DNA of 13,185 bases from an uncultured Odoribacter sp. (GCA_900544025.1 UQTM01000088.1:1-13185), one strand, 5' to 3'. Positions 1-7,252 are shown, counted from the stretch's first letter. Notes: generated by a model from the sequence alone, not told the origin. Translations and numbers: made by a program.

Positions 1-132
1 GGAAATATCCGGGCAAATAATGAAGATAATTTCGGGTATTTTAGTCCGGCTTCAGAATTTAGAAAACTAATGAAAACGGTAAGTATGATACTTAGAGTGA
101 TTAATTTTTTTTTCATAAGTTTTTTTTGGTAA
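1..132 (+). CDS. C-terminal fragment, possible DUF4249-type protein
   Basis: The first frame is open from the window edge to a TAA at 130-132 and gives 43 residues. It begins GNIRANNEDNFGYFSPASEF. The pattern GN-x-x-x-N followed by GYFS resembles, from memory, the conserved end of DUF4249 proteins, which are Bacteroidota lipoproteins usually encoded next to TonB-dependent receptors. The last 15 or so residues are Phe/Ile-rich and encoded by T-rich DNA, unlike a normal DUF4249 tail, so the true end may be altered or the open frame may partly be chance. The gene start lies outside the window. The motif match is suggestive only. Confidence 0.35.
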   Translation, partial: GNIRANNEDNFGYFSPASEFRKLMKTVSMILRVINFFFISFFW

Positions 133-453
133 TTCTCTGATCATTATTTAGCAACATGATTATTTTGATTTGAATTATTTTCCTCCTTTCTTTCTTGTTA
201 CCGATAGTAGAGAATCAGGGTTAGTAATTTTGTAAATATATGTAAATATATTTTGTTTATCAAAATAAATTAAACAATGTAATGAAATTGATAAATAATT
301 TTTAAAATCGTTTCTCATTTGCACATAGAGTTATGCCCTGTTTTGGGAGGAAGAGGTTATAGGCAGGCTACGATAAAATATGATCCTTTCTGATCCCGTT
401 GTAAGGGTATTCTGATCGTTTTTGGGAGGGGGTACGGGATGAGGCGTTTATTT
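133..453. other. AT-rich gap without a recognisable gene
   Basis: This stretch lies between two genes that converge on it. It contains no convincing reading frame or RNA gene. A perfect 10-bp tandem duplication (TGTAAATATA twice) sits at 231-250. TGATC occurs three times between about 380 and 417. I see no strong terminator hairpin for either flanking gene. Confidence 0.5.
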
Positions 454-756
454 TTACTTCTTTTTCCAGTATTGTACTTCCGTCTCGTTCCCGAAAACAT
501 TTAGATTCTCTTTCCTCTGTGTTTTTTCGATCCCTAACTTCTCTTGATTTTCACTTAAAAATCGTCCGATTTGCTGATGAACGGTTTGAAAAGCATGATC
601 TTTTTTGTGTTTATACAGCCTTTCGATGTATTCTTCTTCATAACGGTAGGCATATTTTTCGATGAATTCATGCGATGAAAATTCCTCCCTCATTTCCTTT
701 GCTAATTTTTTCTGCAATTCTTCGATGATTGCTTTTGCTGCGGTGATAGGTATCAT
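454..756 (-). CDS. conserved-looking charged hypothetical protein, 100 aa
   Basis: The gene encodes a small, soluble, highly charged and mostly helical protein with no signal peptide or membrane segment. Residues 1-20 (MIPITAAKAIIEELQKKLAK) form an amphipathic helix. A charged helix rich in Glu, Tyr and Lys follows, then a QIGRFLSEN segment and a C-terminal stretch ending VQYWKKK. The frame could start at the ATG at 813. The ATG at 756 is preferred because the extra 19 residues are low in helix character and Asn-rich, and because a TATTTTTG -7 box at 823-830 would leave the upstream ATG almost leaderless. I have an impression of similar small proteins in other Bacteroidales, but I cannot name a family or function. 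Confidence 0.6.
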   Translation of the reverse strand: MIPITAAKAIIEELQKKLAKEMREEFSSHEFIEKYAYRYEEEYIERLYKHKKDHAFQTVHQQIGRFLSENQEKLGIEKTQRKENLNVFGNETEVQYWKKK

Positions 757-822
757 ATTGAAATTTTTTAAGTTTATTCGAGGACAACTGTTATTATGAG
801 AATATCCTGACAATAGATTTTA

Positions 823-830
823 CAAAAATA
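823..830 (-). promoter_or_regulatory. candidate -7 promoter box for the 454-756 gene
   Basis: The minus strand reads TATTTTTG here, a full match to the Bacteroides -7 consensus TAnnTTTG. It would place the transcript start near 815 and give a leader of about 60 bases to the ATG at 756. No clear TTTG -33 box is present at the expected distance. Confidence 0.35.
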
Positions 831-862
831 ATCTTTTATTAATAGAATAGGCTTTTTGCCGG

Positions 863-905
863 AAAAAAATTCCCCGGAAACAAAATCCGGTTTCCGGGGG
901 AATTT
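863..905 (-). terminator. strong rho-independent terminator, minus strand
   Basis: The arms at 867-881 (AAATTCCCCGGAAAC) and 890-905 pair over about 15 bp with one bulged base and an 8-base loop. Read on the minus strand, the hairpin runs straight into seven T (complement of 863-869). It should end transcripts from the acyltransferase gene, whose stop is about 150 bases upstream, before they reach the 454-756 gene. The plus-strand side has no T run, so it looks one-directional. Confidence 0.85.
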
Positions 906-994
906 ATGTTTTGAAAGGGAGTGTTTTCTGCACCTGTCCGGTGGTTTGTCCGGTGGCCCTTGCGGAGCTGCCGGACGCCGTTTCCCTTTTTCAG

Positions 995-1060
995 ATGGTT
1001 TACTTTATTGGAATGGTTTTATTTTATCCCAACGGTTTATTTTTTGCCAATGGCTTTATC
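995..1060. repeat. degenerate 18-19 bp tandem repeat, about 3.5 copies
   Basis: The units are ATGGTTTACTTTATTGGA (995-1012), ATGGTTTTATTTTATCCCA (1013-1031), ACGGTTTATTTTTTGCCA (1032-1049) and a partial ATGGCTTTATC (1050-1060). The last unit contains the stop codon of the acyltransferase gene (1056-1058). The array lies in the 3' untranslated region of that minus-strand gene. Confidence 0.55.
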
Positions 1061-2192
1061 TCACCAGTCGGCGGGTGAGCTTTGTGGTTTCGAACAGGCG
1101 TACCACCAGATAGCTGACAAAGAAAGCGATGCACGCCATGGCCGGGATACGGACGATGGCGGGAAGGTTACCGAAGGTGTCGAAAAGATCGTAGGCCATT
1201 TGCACGAAAATGAAGTGGCAGAGGTAAACGCCGAAGGTGGCGGCTGCCAGGCGCGATAGGGCGGCGGAAGAGGGCACTTTCAGTTTTTGCACGATCACAA
1301 AAATGGCGAAGGTCATCATGAATACGTTGATCCCGGCAAAATACCAGATGATTTCGAGGTTGGCATAGCTGCCGGGGAATTTTTCCTGTGTGAGGATAAA
1401 GCCTCCGGCGGTGATCAGATAGCCGATCAGGAACAGGGGAATGGCGATAGACAAGGTTTTTTTCCAGCTCCAGTCGAGCGGATATTTCACGAGGTAGTAC
1501 GCCAGCACGATATAACCTATAAAGCCGGACACATAATAAAATGTGCCGAATTCATTCCAGTCGCACACGCCGAACAATCCCATATTGCCGTAGTTTCCGG
1601 TGTAGCCGAGCATCGGGGCGACCATTTTTATATAAGGGATGAATAAAGAGATGCCCCATACATACAGGAACAGCTTTATATCTTTTTGCGAAGCGTTTTC
1701 CAGCCAGCTGTTGAGGATCGGGATCACCAGATAAAGTCCCACCAGCATATAGAGATACCATAGCGGAGTAGTGTCGTAATTGAAATTGAAAATAAAGGTG
1801 TACATCTTATTGAGCATGGTGGCCGAAGTGAAATTCGCCATGTCGATCGAGGGGCTTTGAGTGCTTACCCCGTAGTTCAGGTAAACGAAATACAGGATCG
1901 GGAGCGCCAGCGACCAGAATATCAGCGGAACGACGATCCGTCCGATCCGTTTTTTGTAAAAATCCGTCATGCTGTACCGGACGGGGAACATGAGGACGCC
2001 TGTCATCATGACGAACAGGGGGACGCAGGCCCTGACCGAGCTGCCGATGAGCGTTCCCGTCAGGAAAGCCCCGTGGTTGTTGCTGAACTGGGCGACGAAA
2101 GCATCACAGGAATGTGAAAGCACCACTAAGAAACAGGCGATCACCCGCAACAGGTCGATCCAGCCGATGTTCTCTCTTTTTTTTAATTCCAT
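1056..2192 (-). CDS. acyltransferase family 3 membrane protein
   Basis: This is a 378-residue integral membrane protein with about ten hydrophobic segments and the signatures of the acyltransferase-3 (OafA/WecH) family. Residues R16 and H27 form the R-x10-H motif in helix 1, known in the family to be needed for acyl transfer. Further family blocks are VPLFVMMTG (57-65), the basic FYKKRIGRIVVPLIFW block (78-93), WYLYMLVGLYLVIPIL (145-160) and the C-terminal FGVYLCHFIF. Such enzymes move acyl groups, usually acetyl, onto sugars of surface glycans, lipids or peptidoglycan at the inner membrane. Length is normal for a stand-alone AT3 domain, with no fused SGNH domain. The ATG at 2190-2192 follows a purine-rich AAAAAAGTAACGT. 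No glycan synthesis genes lie nearby, so the acceptor is unknown. Confidence 0.9.
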   Translation of the reverse strand: MELKKRENIGWIDLLRVIACFLVVLSHSCDAFVAQFSNNHGAFLTGTLIGSSVRACVPLFVMMTGVLMFPVRYSMTDFYKKRIGRIVVPLIFWSLALPILYFVYLNYGVSTQSPSIDMANFTSATMLNKMYTFIFNFNYDTTPLWYLYMLVGLYLVIPILNSWLENASQKDIKLFLYVWGISLFIPYIKMVAPMLGYTGNYGNMGLFGVCDWNEFGTFYYVSGFIGYIVLAYYLVKYPLDWSWKKTLSIAIPLFLIGYLITAGGFILTQEKFPGSYANLEIIWYFAGINVFMMTFAIFVIVQKLKVPSSAALSRLAAATFGVYLCHFIFVQMAYDLFDTFGNLPAIVRIPAMACIAFFVSYLVVRLFETTKLTRRLVR

Positions 2193-2457
2193 ACGTTACT
2201 TTTTTGGTTGTTTATTGATTTGTAAATGATATGATTCTGTTTTCCATTCCCTTTTCCGGAAAATTTTGTTTTTTCGCACGGCTATTCGGGATTGCTTATC
2301 CGCCTATTGCCGTTAGCGGCTAAAGCGACAAGCCCGTTTACCGGTTTTGCGGAGGGTATTCCTGCTTTTCAAAATTTTGTAAAACGATCGGGGAATCATT
2401 CATAAAACGCCACCGCTAAGATATACAAAAAAATGAAAAACATTCTTTCGTCAGGCT
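2193..2457. other. intergenic region between divergent genes
   Basis: This is the divergent control region of the acyltransferase gene (minus) and the small membrane-protein gene (plus). It holds a 12-bp perfect palindrome TTTTCCGGAAAA (2252-2263), a small GCCG-TTAG-CGGC hairpin (2309-2320), and AAAATTTTGT twice (2260-2269 and 2371-2380). No coding frame or RNA gene is evident, and I find no TAnnTTTG box for the acyltransferase gene. Confidence 0.4.
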
Positions 2458-2487
2458 TTTGTACGTGGCTTTATAAGTTTATCTTTG
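2458..2487 (+). promoter_or_regulatory. Bacteroides-type promoter for the 2516 gene
   Basis: A TTTG -33 box (2458-2461) and a TATCTTTG -7 box (2480-2487, full match to TAnnTTTG) are separated by 18 bases. Transcription would start near 2493, about 23 bases before the ATG at 2516. Confidence 0.6.
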
Positions 2488-2515
2488 TTCCCTGTGTCAT
2501 TAAAATCGTGAGCCA

Positions 2516-2938
2516 ATGAGTAAAGATACCCTGATATTTGTTGCTTTCTGTGTGTTCGCCTTTCTGGTGGGGATGCGGATGAAGCAGCGGGGGAGCGACT
2601 GGAAGAAAAAGAAACAGCCGGAGGAACGGATCAATAAGAACCAGCGTTCCAAGGCGGTGCCTGCCGACGAGCCTCCGGAGGTGAAGGCCAGAAGGCTGAG
2701 GCGGGAGGGCCGGGTGCGGTTTTTCACCATTGCGCAACTTTTTTTGCTGGGAGGATTGATGTTTTATATGGTTCCTGCTTTAGTGCGCGATTTTATGCTG
2801 CCCGGACGGGTGGATGCGACGAATATTATTTTACGTTGTTTGATCTTTGTATTCACTATTTACATTTTTATTCTGGGTTACGTGAAAGTCTTTCGCCGGA
2901 AAAATAAAGGGGATTCGGAGGAACAAGACGGAAAATGA
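2516..2938 (+). CDS. small three-helix membrane protein of unknown function
   Basis: The gene encodes 140 residues. An N-terminal hydrophobic helix (about 5-22, TLIFVAFCVFAFLVGMRM) is followed by a strongly basic, Pro-containing hydrophilic stretch (23-68). Two more membrane helices follow (about 72-90 and 104-122), with a charged C-terminal tail (RRKNKGDSEEQDGK). By positive-inside reasoning, the basic loop and the tail should both be cytosolic. I do not recognise a family. The gene has its own promoter upstream and a terminator immediately downstream, so it seems to be transcribed alone rather than with the Bat operon 245 bases further on. The ATG at 2516 fits the promoter position. Confidence 0.75.
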   Translation: MSKDTLIFVAFCVFAFLVGMRMKQRGSDWKKKKQPEERINKNQRSKAVPADEPPEVKARRLRREGRVRFFTIAQLFLLGGLMFYMVPALVRDFMLPGRVDATNIILRCLIFVFTIYIFILGYVKVFRRKNKGDSEEQDGK

Positions 2939-2947
2939 GGCTAATGG

Positions 2948-2983
2948 AAATATCGGAAGGCGCTGAACTTCTGATATTTTTTT
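2948..2983 (+). terminator. rho-independent terminator after the 2516 gene
   Basis: The arms AAATATCGGAAG (2948-2959) and CTTCTGATATTT (2968-2979) form a 12-bp stem with one G-U pair and an 8-base loop. A run of seven T (2977-2983) overlaps the 3' arm. It starts 10 bases after the stop codon and separates this gene from the operon downstream. Confidence 0.75.
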
Positions 2984-3025
2984 GCAAAACCTTAAATAGG
3001 TACTTAACTATTTTTAACGATTCTG

Positions 3026-3084
3026 AATTTAACATTTGGGATGATATTGAGTAATTTTGGTGACGTCAAAAATTTAACATTTGG
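3026..3084 (+). repeat. 14-bp direct repeat flanking a palindrome in the operon control region
   Basis: AATTTAACATTTGG occurs perfectly at 3026-3039 and 3071-3084, 45 bases apart start to start. The 8-bp palindrome TGACGTCA lies between them at 3061-3068. The first copy overlaps the -33 region and the second lies just after the expected transcript start. The core TAACATTT recurs at 3164-3171, near the moxR start. This layout suits a regulator binding site, but no regulator is identified. Confidence 0.5.
3028..3059 (+). promoter_or_regulatory. candidate promoter of the MoxR-Bat operon
   Basis: TAATTTTG at 3052-3059 is a full match to the Bacteroides -7 consensus. TTTA at 3028-3031 is a three-of-four match to the -33 box at a 20-base spacing. 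A start near 3065 would give a leader of about 120 bases before moxR. It is the best candidate between the preceding terminator and the operon. Confidence 0.45.
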
Positions 3085-3183
3085 CGGCGAGCTGTAAAGA
3101 GGCCGGGAAGAAGAGCGAATTGCAACTCATTTCTCCGGGATTCGTAATAGATTAATTAGGATATAACATTTAAAAACTACAAT

Positions 3184-4179
3184 ATGATGAACACTGTTGA
3201 TATCAAAGCATTGAATGAGCGCATACAGCAGGAGAGCTCTTTCGTGGACATGATTAGCATGGAGATGAACAAGGTGATCGTAGGCCAGAAACATTTGGTG
3301 GAAGGTTTGCTGATCGGGATGCTGTCCGACGGGCATATCCTGCTGGAAGGTGTGCCCGGTTTGGCGAAAACCCTGGCCATCAATACCCTTGCCACAACAA
3401 TAGACGCTAAATTCAGCCGTATTCAGTTTACGCCCGACCTTTTGCCGGCGGATGTGATCGGTACGATGATCTATTCGCAGAAGCGGGAAGAATTTGTGGT
3501 GAAACACGGCCCGATTTTCGCTAATTTCATTCTGGCGGATGAAATCAACCGTGCTCCGGCGAAAGTGCAGTCCGCCCTGCTCGAGGCGATGCAGGAGCGG
3601 CAGGTGACGATCGGCGAAACCACTTACCGCCTTCAGGAACCTTTCCTGGTGCTCGCCACCCAGAACCCGATCGAGCAGGAAGGTACTTATCCGTTGCCGG
3701 AAGCCCAGGTGGACCGTTTCATGCTGAAGGTGGTGATCGATTACCCGAAGAAAGAGGAAGAGACGCTGATCGTCCGTCAGAATCTGGAAAAATCTTACCC
3801 GAAAGCTTCTACGATCCTGAAACCCGACGACATCGTGCGCGCCCGTGAAGTGGTGAAGGATGTGTATATGGATGAAAAGATCGAAAAATATATCATCGAT
3901 ATTGTTTTCGCTACCCGTTATCCGCAGGATGCCGGGCTGGAGAAGTTCGTTTCGATGATCGCTTACGGGGGGTCGCCCCGTGCCAGCATCAGCCTGGCGA
4001 AAGCCGCCAAAGCATACGCTTTCATCAAACGGAGAGGCTATGTGATTCCGGAGGACGTGCGCGCCGTTTGCCACGACGTGTTGCGCCACCGTATCGGACT
4101 GACCTATGAAGCGGAAGCCAATAATATCACCAGCGAAGAAATTGTAAACGAGGTTCTGAATGCCGTAGAGGTGCCATAA
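3184..4179 (+). CDS. MoxR-family AAA+ ATPase
   Basis: The 331-residue product is a cytosolic AAA+ ATPase of the MoxR group, thought to act as a chaperone that assembles or activates VWA-domain partners. Visible motifs are Walker A GVPGLAKT (56-63), Walker B FILADE (115-120) followed by the family block INRAPAKVQSALLEAMQER, sensor 1 around N161 in ATQNPIEQEGTYPLPEAQ, and sensor 2 GGSPRAS (262-268). All key ATPase residues are present, and length is typical. ATG occurs at both 3184 and 3187; either could be used. It is the first gene of the operon, 49 bases before a DUF58 gene, the classical MoxR partner arrangement. Its client is inferred to be the Bat VWA complex encoded downstream. Confidence 0.95.
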   Translation: MMNTVDIKALNERIQQESSFVDMISMEMNKVIVGQKHLVEGLLIGMLSDGHILLEGVPGLAKTLAINTLATTIDAKFSRIQFTPDLLPADVIGTMIYSQKREEFVVKHGPIFANFILADEINRAPAKVQSALLEAMQERQVTIGETTYRLQEPFLVLATQNPIEQEGTYPLPEAQVDRFMLKVVIDYPKKEEETLIVRQNLEKSYPKASTILKPDDIVRAREVVKDVYMDEKIEKYIIDIVFATRYPQDAGLEKFVSMIAYGGSPRASISLAKAAKAYAFIKRRGYVIPEDVRAVCHDVLRHRIGLTYEAEANNITSEEIVNEVLNAVEVP

Positions 4180-4228
4180 AAAACGGTTGCCGAGTTTTTG
4201 TGTTTAACCTTTTACCTTTATCGTGTAT

Positions 4229-5098
4229 ATGGAAACCTCAGAATTATTAAAACGAGTCAGGAAGATCGAGATCAAGACGCGGGGACTGTCGAGAAACATC
4301 TTCGCCGGGGAATATCATTCCGCCTTCAAGGGGAGAGGGATGACGTTCAGCGAGGTGCGGGAGTACCAGTATGGCGACGATATCCGGAATATCGACTGGA
4401 ATGTCACCGCCCGCCACAACCGCCCGTATGTGAAGGTTTTCGAGGAGGAGCGCGAATTGACGGTGATGCTGATGATCGACGTGAGCGCTTCGCGTAATTT
4501 CGGTACGGTGTCGAAGCTGAAAAAGAACCAGATTACGGAGATCGCCGCGGTGATCGCTTTTTCGGCCATCCAGAACAACGATAAAATCGGCGTGATCTTT
4601 TTCTCCGATAAGATAGAGAAATTCATTCCCCCGAAGAAAGGGCGTACCCATATCCTGCACATCATCCGGGAGCTGATCGATTTCACCCCCGAAGATAAGC
4701 AGACGAATGTCGAGCAGGCGTTGCAGTATGTCACCAATTCGATCAAGAAAAGGTGTACCTGCTTTGTGATTTCCGATTTTATCGACGATCACGATTTTGC
4801 GCACGCCCTGGCCATTGCCAACCGCAAGCACGATGTGGTAGCCCTCCGGGTGTACGATCCCCGCGAGAACGTGTTGCCCCCGGTGGGGCTGATGTACCTG
4901 CGCGATGCGGAAACGGACGAGTTGATGTGGGTGGACACTTCCGATAAAACTTTGAGGGAAGAATATAAAAAATATGCTTTTATTCAGGAAAAGGAACTGG
5001 AAGCGACTTTTAAGCGTTCGGGCGTGGATGTGGCGAACATCCGTTCGGACGAGGATTATGTGAGGGCTTTGATGACCTTGTTCAAGAAGAGAGCGTAA
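4229..5098 (+). CDS. DUF58 protein with VWA-like fold
   Basis: The 289-residue protein has no signal peptide or membrane helix and should be cytosolic. The DUF58 signature runs from GRGMTFSEVREYQYGDDIRN (36-55) through the IDWNVTARH segment (55-63). A metal-site-like DVSAS (84-88, pattern D-x-S-x-S) and a later ISDF with D183 match a VWA-type fold. DUF58 proteins are almost always encoded beside MoxR ATPases and are presumed partners. The frame also allows a GTG start at 4223, two codons earlier; the ATG at 4229 is preferred. Neither has a good Shine-Dalgarno sequence. The stop lies 17 bases before the next gene, the tightest junction but one in the operon's first half, supporting co-transcription. 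Confidence 0.92.
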   Translation: METSELLKRVRKIEIKTRGLSRNIFAGEYHSAFKGRGMTFSEVREYQYGDDIRNIDWNVTARHNRPYVKVFEEERELTVMLMIDVSASRNFGTVSKLKKNQITEIAAVIAFSAIQNNDKIGVIFFSDKIEKFIPPKKGRTHILHIIRELIDFTPEDKQTNVEQALQYVTNSIKKRCTCFVISDFIDDHDFAHALAIANRKHDVVALRVYDPRENVLPPVGLMYLRDAETDELMWVDTSDKTLREEYKKYAFIQEKELEATFKRSGVDVANIRSDEDYVRALMTLFKKRA

Positions 5099-5115
5099 AC
5101 CGTAAATTATTCATT

Positions 5116-6210
5116 ATGCGTTTGAAACTGATTTCATTGATATTGTTCCTGTCCCTTTGCGGGGGAGTGCTGAAAGCCCAGAACACGGAGTACGGGGCGA
5201 TGATCGATACCACTTATATGATGATCGGCGATCAGCAGCACCTGACGTTGCAGGTGAAAGGGGATGCCGGGATAAAGGTGAATTTCCCGCTTTTGAGGGA
5301 TACCGTCAGCCGGGGAATCGAGATTATTTCCGGCCCGTTGCGGGATTCGGTGAAAGAGAGCGACGGGAGGTGGCTTTTCCGGGAAACTTATGTGATTACG
5401 GCTTTCGATACCGGGGTGTATATGATCCCTTCCCTGCCGATCCAGATTGAAAATCAGGATTATAACAATGTGTTGCGTACCGATCCGCTGGGATTCGTGG
5501 TAAACACTTATGAAGTCGATCCCCAAAAGGGAAACTACGATATTGTGATGCCTTACGGGGCTCCCTGGACGCTGGCCGAAATATTGCCTTATATCCTCTG
5601 GACGCTGCTGGGACTGGCGGTGATCGGCGGGGTGTGGTGGTTCATTGCGCAAAGGCGGAAGAACAGGCCGCTGTTCGCACCGAAGAAAGAGGAAATCCCT
5701 CCCTATGTGAAGGCCATCCAGTCGCTCGACGGAATCAAGGCCGAAAAGCTTTGGCAGACGGGGAAAGAGAAAGAGTATTATACGAAACTGACTGATACGC
5801 TGCGGCAATATCTGGACGACGAATTTCAGATTCCTGCCATGGAGCAGACTTCTGCCGAAACGGTGAAGGCGGTAAGCGCCTGCCCGCTGGTGGATGTGTC
5901 CGACCGGGAGCGAATGACGGATATGCTGGCGACAGCCGATTTTGTGAAGTTTGCCAAATATACGCCCTTGCAGGACGAAAGTGCCCGCTATCTGGACACG
6001 GCCTACGATTTTGTGAACAATACCCACCAGCGCCTGCAACAGGAACTTTCGGAGCAGCGGCAACGGGAGGAGGAAGCTGAAAAAGAATGCCGGAACCGGG
6101 AAGAGGCGCAGGCTGTTCCCGAAACGGAGGCAGCCGGGAAAGCCGCAGAAGAGAACGGTAAACCCGCCGGGACCGGAGAGAGCGGAGACAAGCCGGTGGC
6201 GCAGCTATAA
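5116..6210 (+). CDS. short BatD-like membrane protein of the Bat operon
   Basis: The 364-residue protein has a signal peptide (about 1-21, ending LKAQ), a beta-rich periplasmic region (22-150), one membrane helix (about 153-177) followed by basic RRKNR, and a cytosolic helical region (about 195-315). It ends in a Glu/Ala-rich low-complexity tail. I see two similarities to BatD encoded downstream. The periplasmic part shares the order G-P, T-Y, G-V-Y/F-x-I-P and a final V-V. The cytosolic part shares an aromatic pair (YY against FY), L-x-x-Y-L-like spacing and a terminal FAKYTP against YARYAP. It is commonly annotated only as hypothetical in Bacteroidota Bat operons. A scaffold role beside BatA/BatB is inferred, not shown. 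Confidence 0.8.
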   Translation: MRLKLISLILFLSLCGGVLKAQNTEYGAMIDTTYMMIGDQQHLTLQVKGDAGIKVNFPLLRDTVSRGIEIISGPLRDSVKESDGRWLFRETYVITAFDTGVYMIPSLPIQIENQDYNNVLRTDPLGFVVNTYEVDPQKGNYDIVMPYGAPWTLAEILPYILWTLLGLAVIGGVWWFIAQRRKNRPLFAPKKEEIPPYVKAIQSLDGIKAEKLWQTGKEKEYYTKLTDTLRQYLDDEFQIPAMEQTSAETVKAVSACPLVDVSDRERMTDMLATADFVKFAKYTPLQDESARYLDTAYDFVNNTHQRLQQELSEQRQREEEAEKECRNREEAQAVPETEAAGKAAEENGKPAGTGESGDKPVAQL

Positions 6211-6259
6211 GCCTGCCGGTGGGGAACTTTGTATATGACTATTAGAAAACCGATGAGTT

Positions 6260-7252
6260 ATGTTAGGATTTGAATTTGCTAACCCCAAATATTTTCTATT
6301 GTTGCTGCTTTTGCTGCCGATGATAGCCTGGTATGTATTCAAGGAAAAGAAATCGCATGCCGATTTGCAGTTTTCCTCCTTACGGGCTTTCAAGGGGATC
6401 AAGCATGCCGGAAGGGTATGGATGCGGCATGTGCTGTTCGGGTTGAAAGTGCTGGCTATCGTCTTTCTGGTGACGGCATTGGCACGCCCCCAGTCCAGCA
6501 ATAGCTGGCAGACCTATACCAGCGAGGGTATCGATATTATGCTGGCCCTGGACATTTCGAGCAGTATGCTGGCGCGGGATTTCACCCCCGACCGCCTCGA
6601 AGCGGCCAAAGAAGTGGCGACGAAGTTTATATTGGAACGCCCGCAGGATAAGATCGGGCTGGTGGTGTTCAGCGGCGAGAGTTTCACCCAATGCCCCCTG
6701 ACCACCGACCAGGCTGTGCTGGTGAATTTATTGCGGGAAGTGAAAAGCGGTATGATCGACGACGGAACTGCGATAGGCTTGGGTTTGGCGAATGCCGTGA
6801 ACCGCCTCAAAGACAGTCCCGCCAAATCGAAGGTCGTGATTTTGCTGACCGACGGGGTGAACAACCGGGGATCGGTGGCTCCCGCTACGGCGGCCGAGCT
6901 GGCGAAGGCTTTCGGAATCCGGGTATATACGATCGGCGTAGGGACATACGGAGAAGCTCCCTATCCCGTGCCGACCCCTTTCGGGGTGCAGTTGCAGACA
7001 ATGGCTGTGGAGATCGACGAAGACGTTTTGCAGCAGATCGCTACGCTTACCGGGGGGAAGTATTTCCGGGCAACGGACAACGATAAGCTGAAACAGATTT
7101 ATTCCGAGATCGACCAGTTGGAAAAAAGCAAGATCGAAGTGAAGCATTTTAGCAAAAAGAACGAGCAATATTTCATTTTCGCCCTCGTCGGGATGTGCCT
7201 GCTGATCGCAGAAGCCCTGCTGAGGTACACCGTGTTGCGGAAAATACCCTAA
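6260..7252 (+). CDS. batA: BatA, membrane-anchored VWA protein
   Basis: The 330-residue protein has two N-terminal membrane helices (about 11-27 and 56-74), a VWA domain (about 92-285) and a C-terminal helix (304-322). The metal-ion-dependent adhesion site is intact: DISSS (98-102), T170 and D198 in LLTDG. Basic residues between helices 1 and 2 and after helix 3 suggest a cytosolic loop and tail, which places the VWA domain in the periplasm. The first residues, FANPKYFLLL, match the usual BatA/BatB N-terminal pattern. In Bacteroides fragilis the bat genes were linked to aerotolerance; the molecular role is still unresolved. BatA probably pairs with BatB. The start ATG at 6260 follows a 49-base gap without a promoter. 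Confidence 0.93.
   Translation: MLGFEFANPKYFLLLLLLLPMIAWYVFKEKKSHADLQFSSLRAFKGIKHAGRVWMRHVLFGLKVLAIVFLVTALARPQSSNSWQTYTSEGIDIMLALDISSSMLARDFTPDRLEAAKEVATKFILERPQDKIGLVVFSGESFTQCPLTTDQAVLVNLLREVKSGMIDDGTAIGLGLANAVNRLKDSPAKSKVVILLTDGVNNRGSVAPATAAELAKAFGIRVYTIGVGTYGEAPYPVPTPFGVQLQTMAVEIDEDVLQQIATLTGGKYFRATDNDKLKQIYSEIDQLEKSKIEVKHFSKKNEQYFIFALVGMCLLIAEALLRYTVLRKIP

Noticed and set aside
225..232. TAATTTTG -7 box match on the plus strand in the left gap
   Set aside because: There is no -33 box at a suitable distance and no plus-strand gene before 2516 for it to serve.
856..1259. Plus-strand frames opposite the end of the acyltransferase gene
   Set aside because: They overlap the terminator hairpin and the antisense of a clear membrane enzyme, and have Cys/Gly/Arg-rich shadow composition.
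2994..3013. AAATAG/CTATTT inverted repeat with following T as a second terminator
   Set aside because: The stem is only six AT-rich pairs with an eight-base loop, too weak to support, and a better terminator lies at 2948-2983.
3127..4089. 320-codon antisense frame opposite the MoxR gene
   Set aside because: It is a codon-bias shadow of a gene with every AAA+ motif. It shows no motifs of its own.
4197..4220. TTTG followed by TACCTTTA upstream of the DUF58 gene as an internal promoter
   Set aside because: The spacing is only 12 bases and the -7 box is imperfect, so read-through from the moxR promoter is simpler.
5134..6063. 309-codon antisense frame opposite the BatD-like gene
   Set aside because: It has His/Arg-rich shadow composition and no recognisable domain. 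The plus-strand gene has a signal peptide and operon context.
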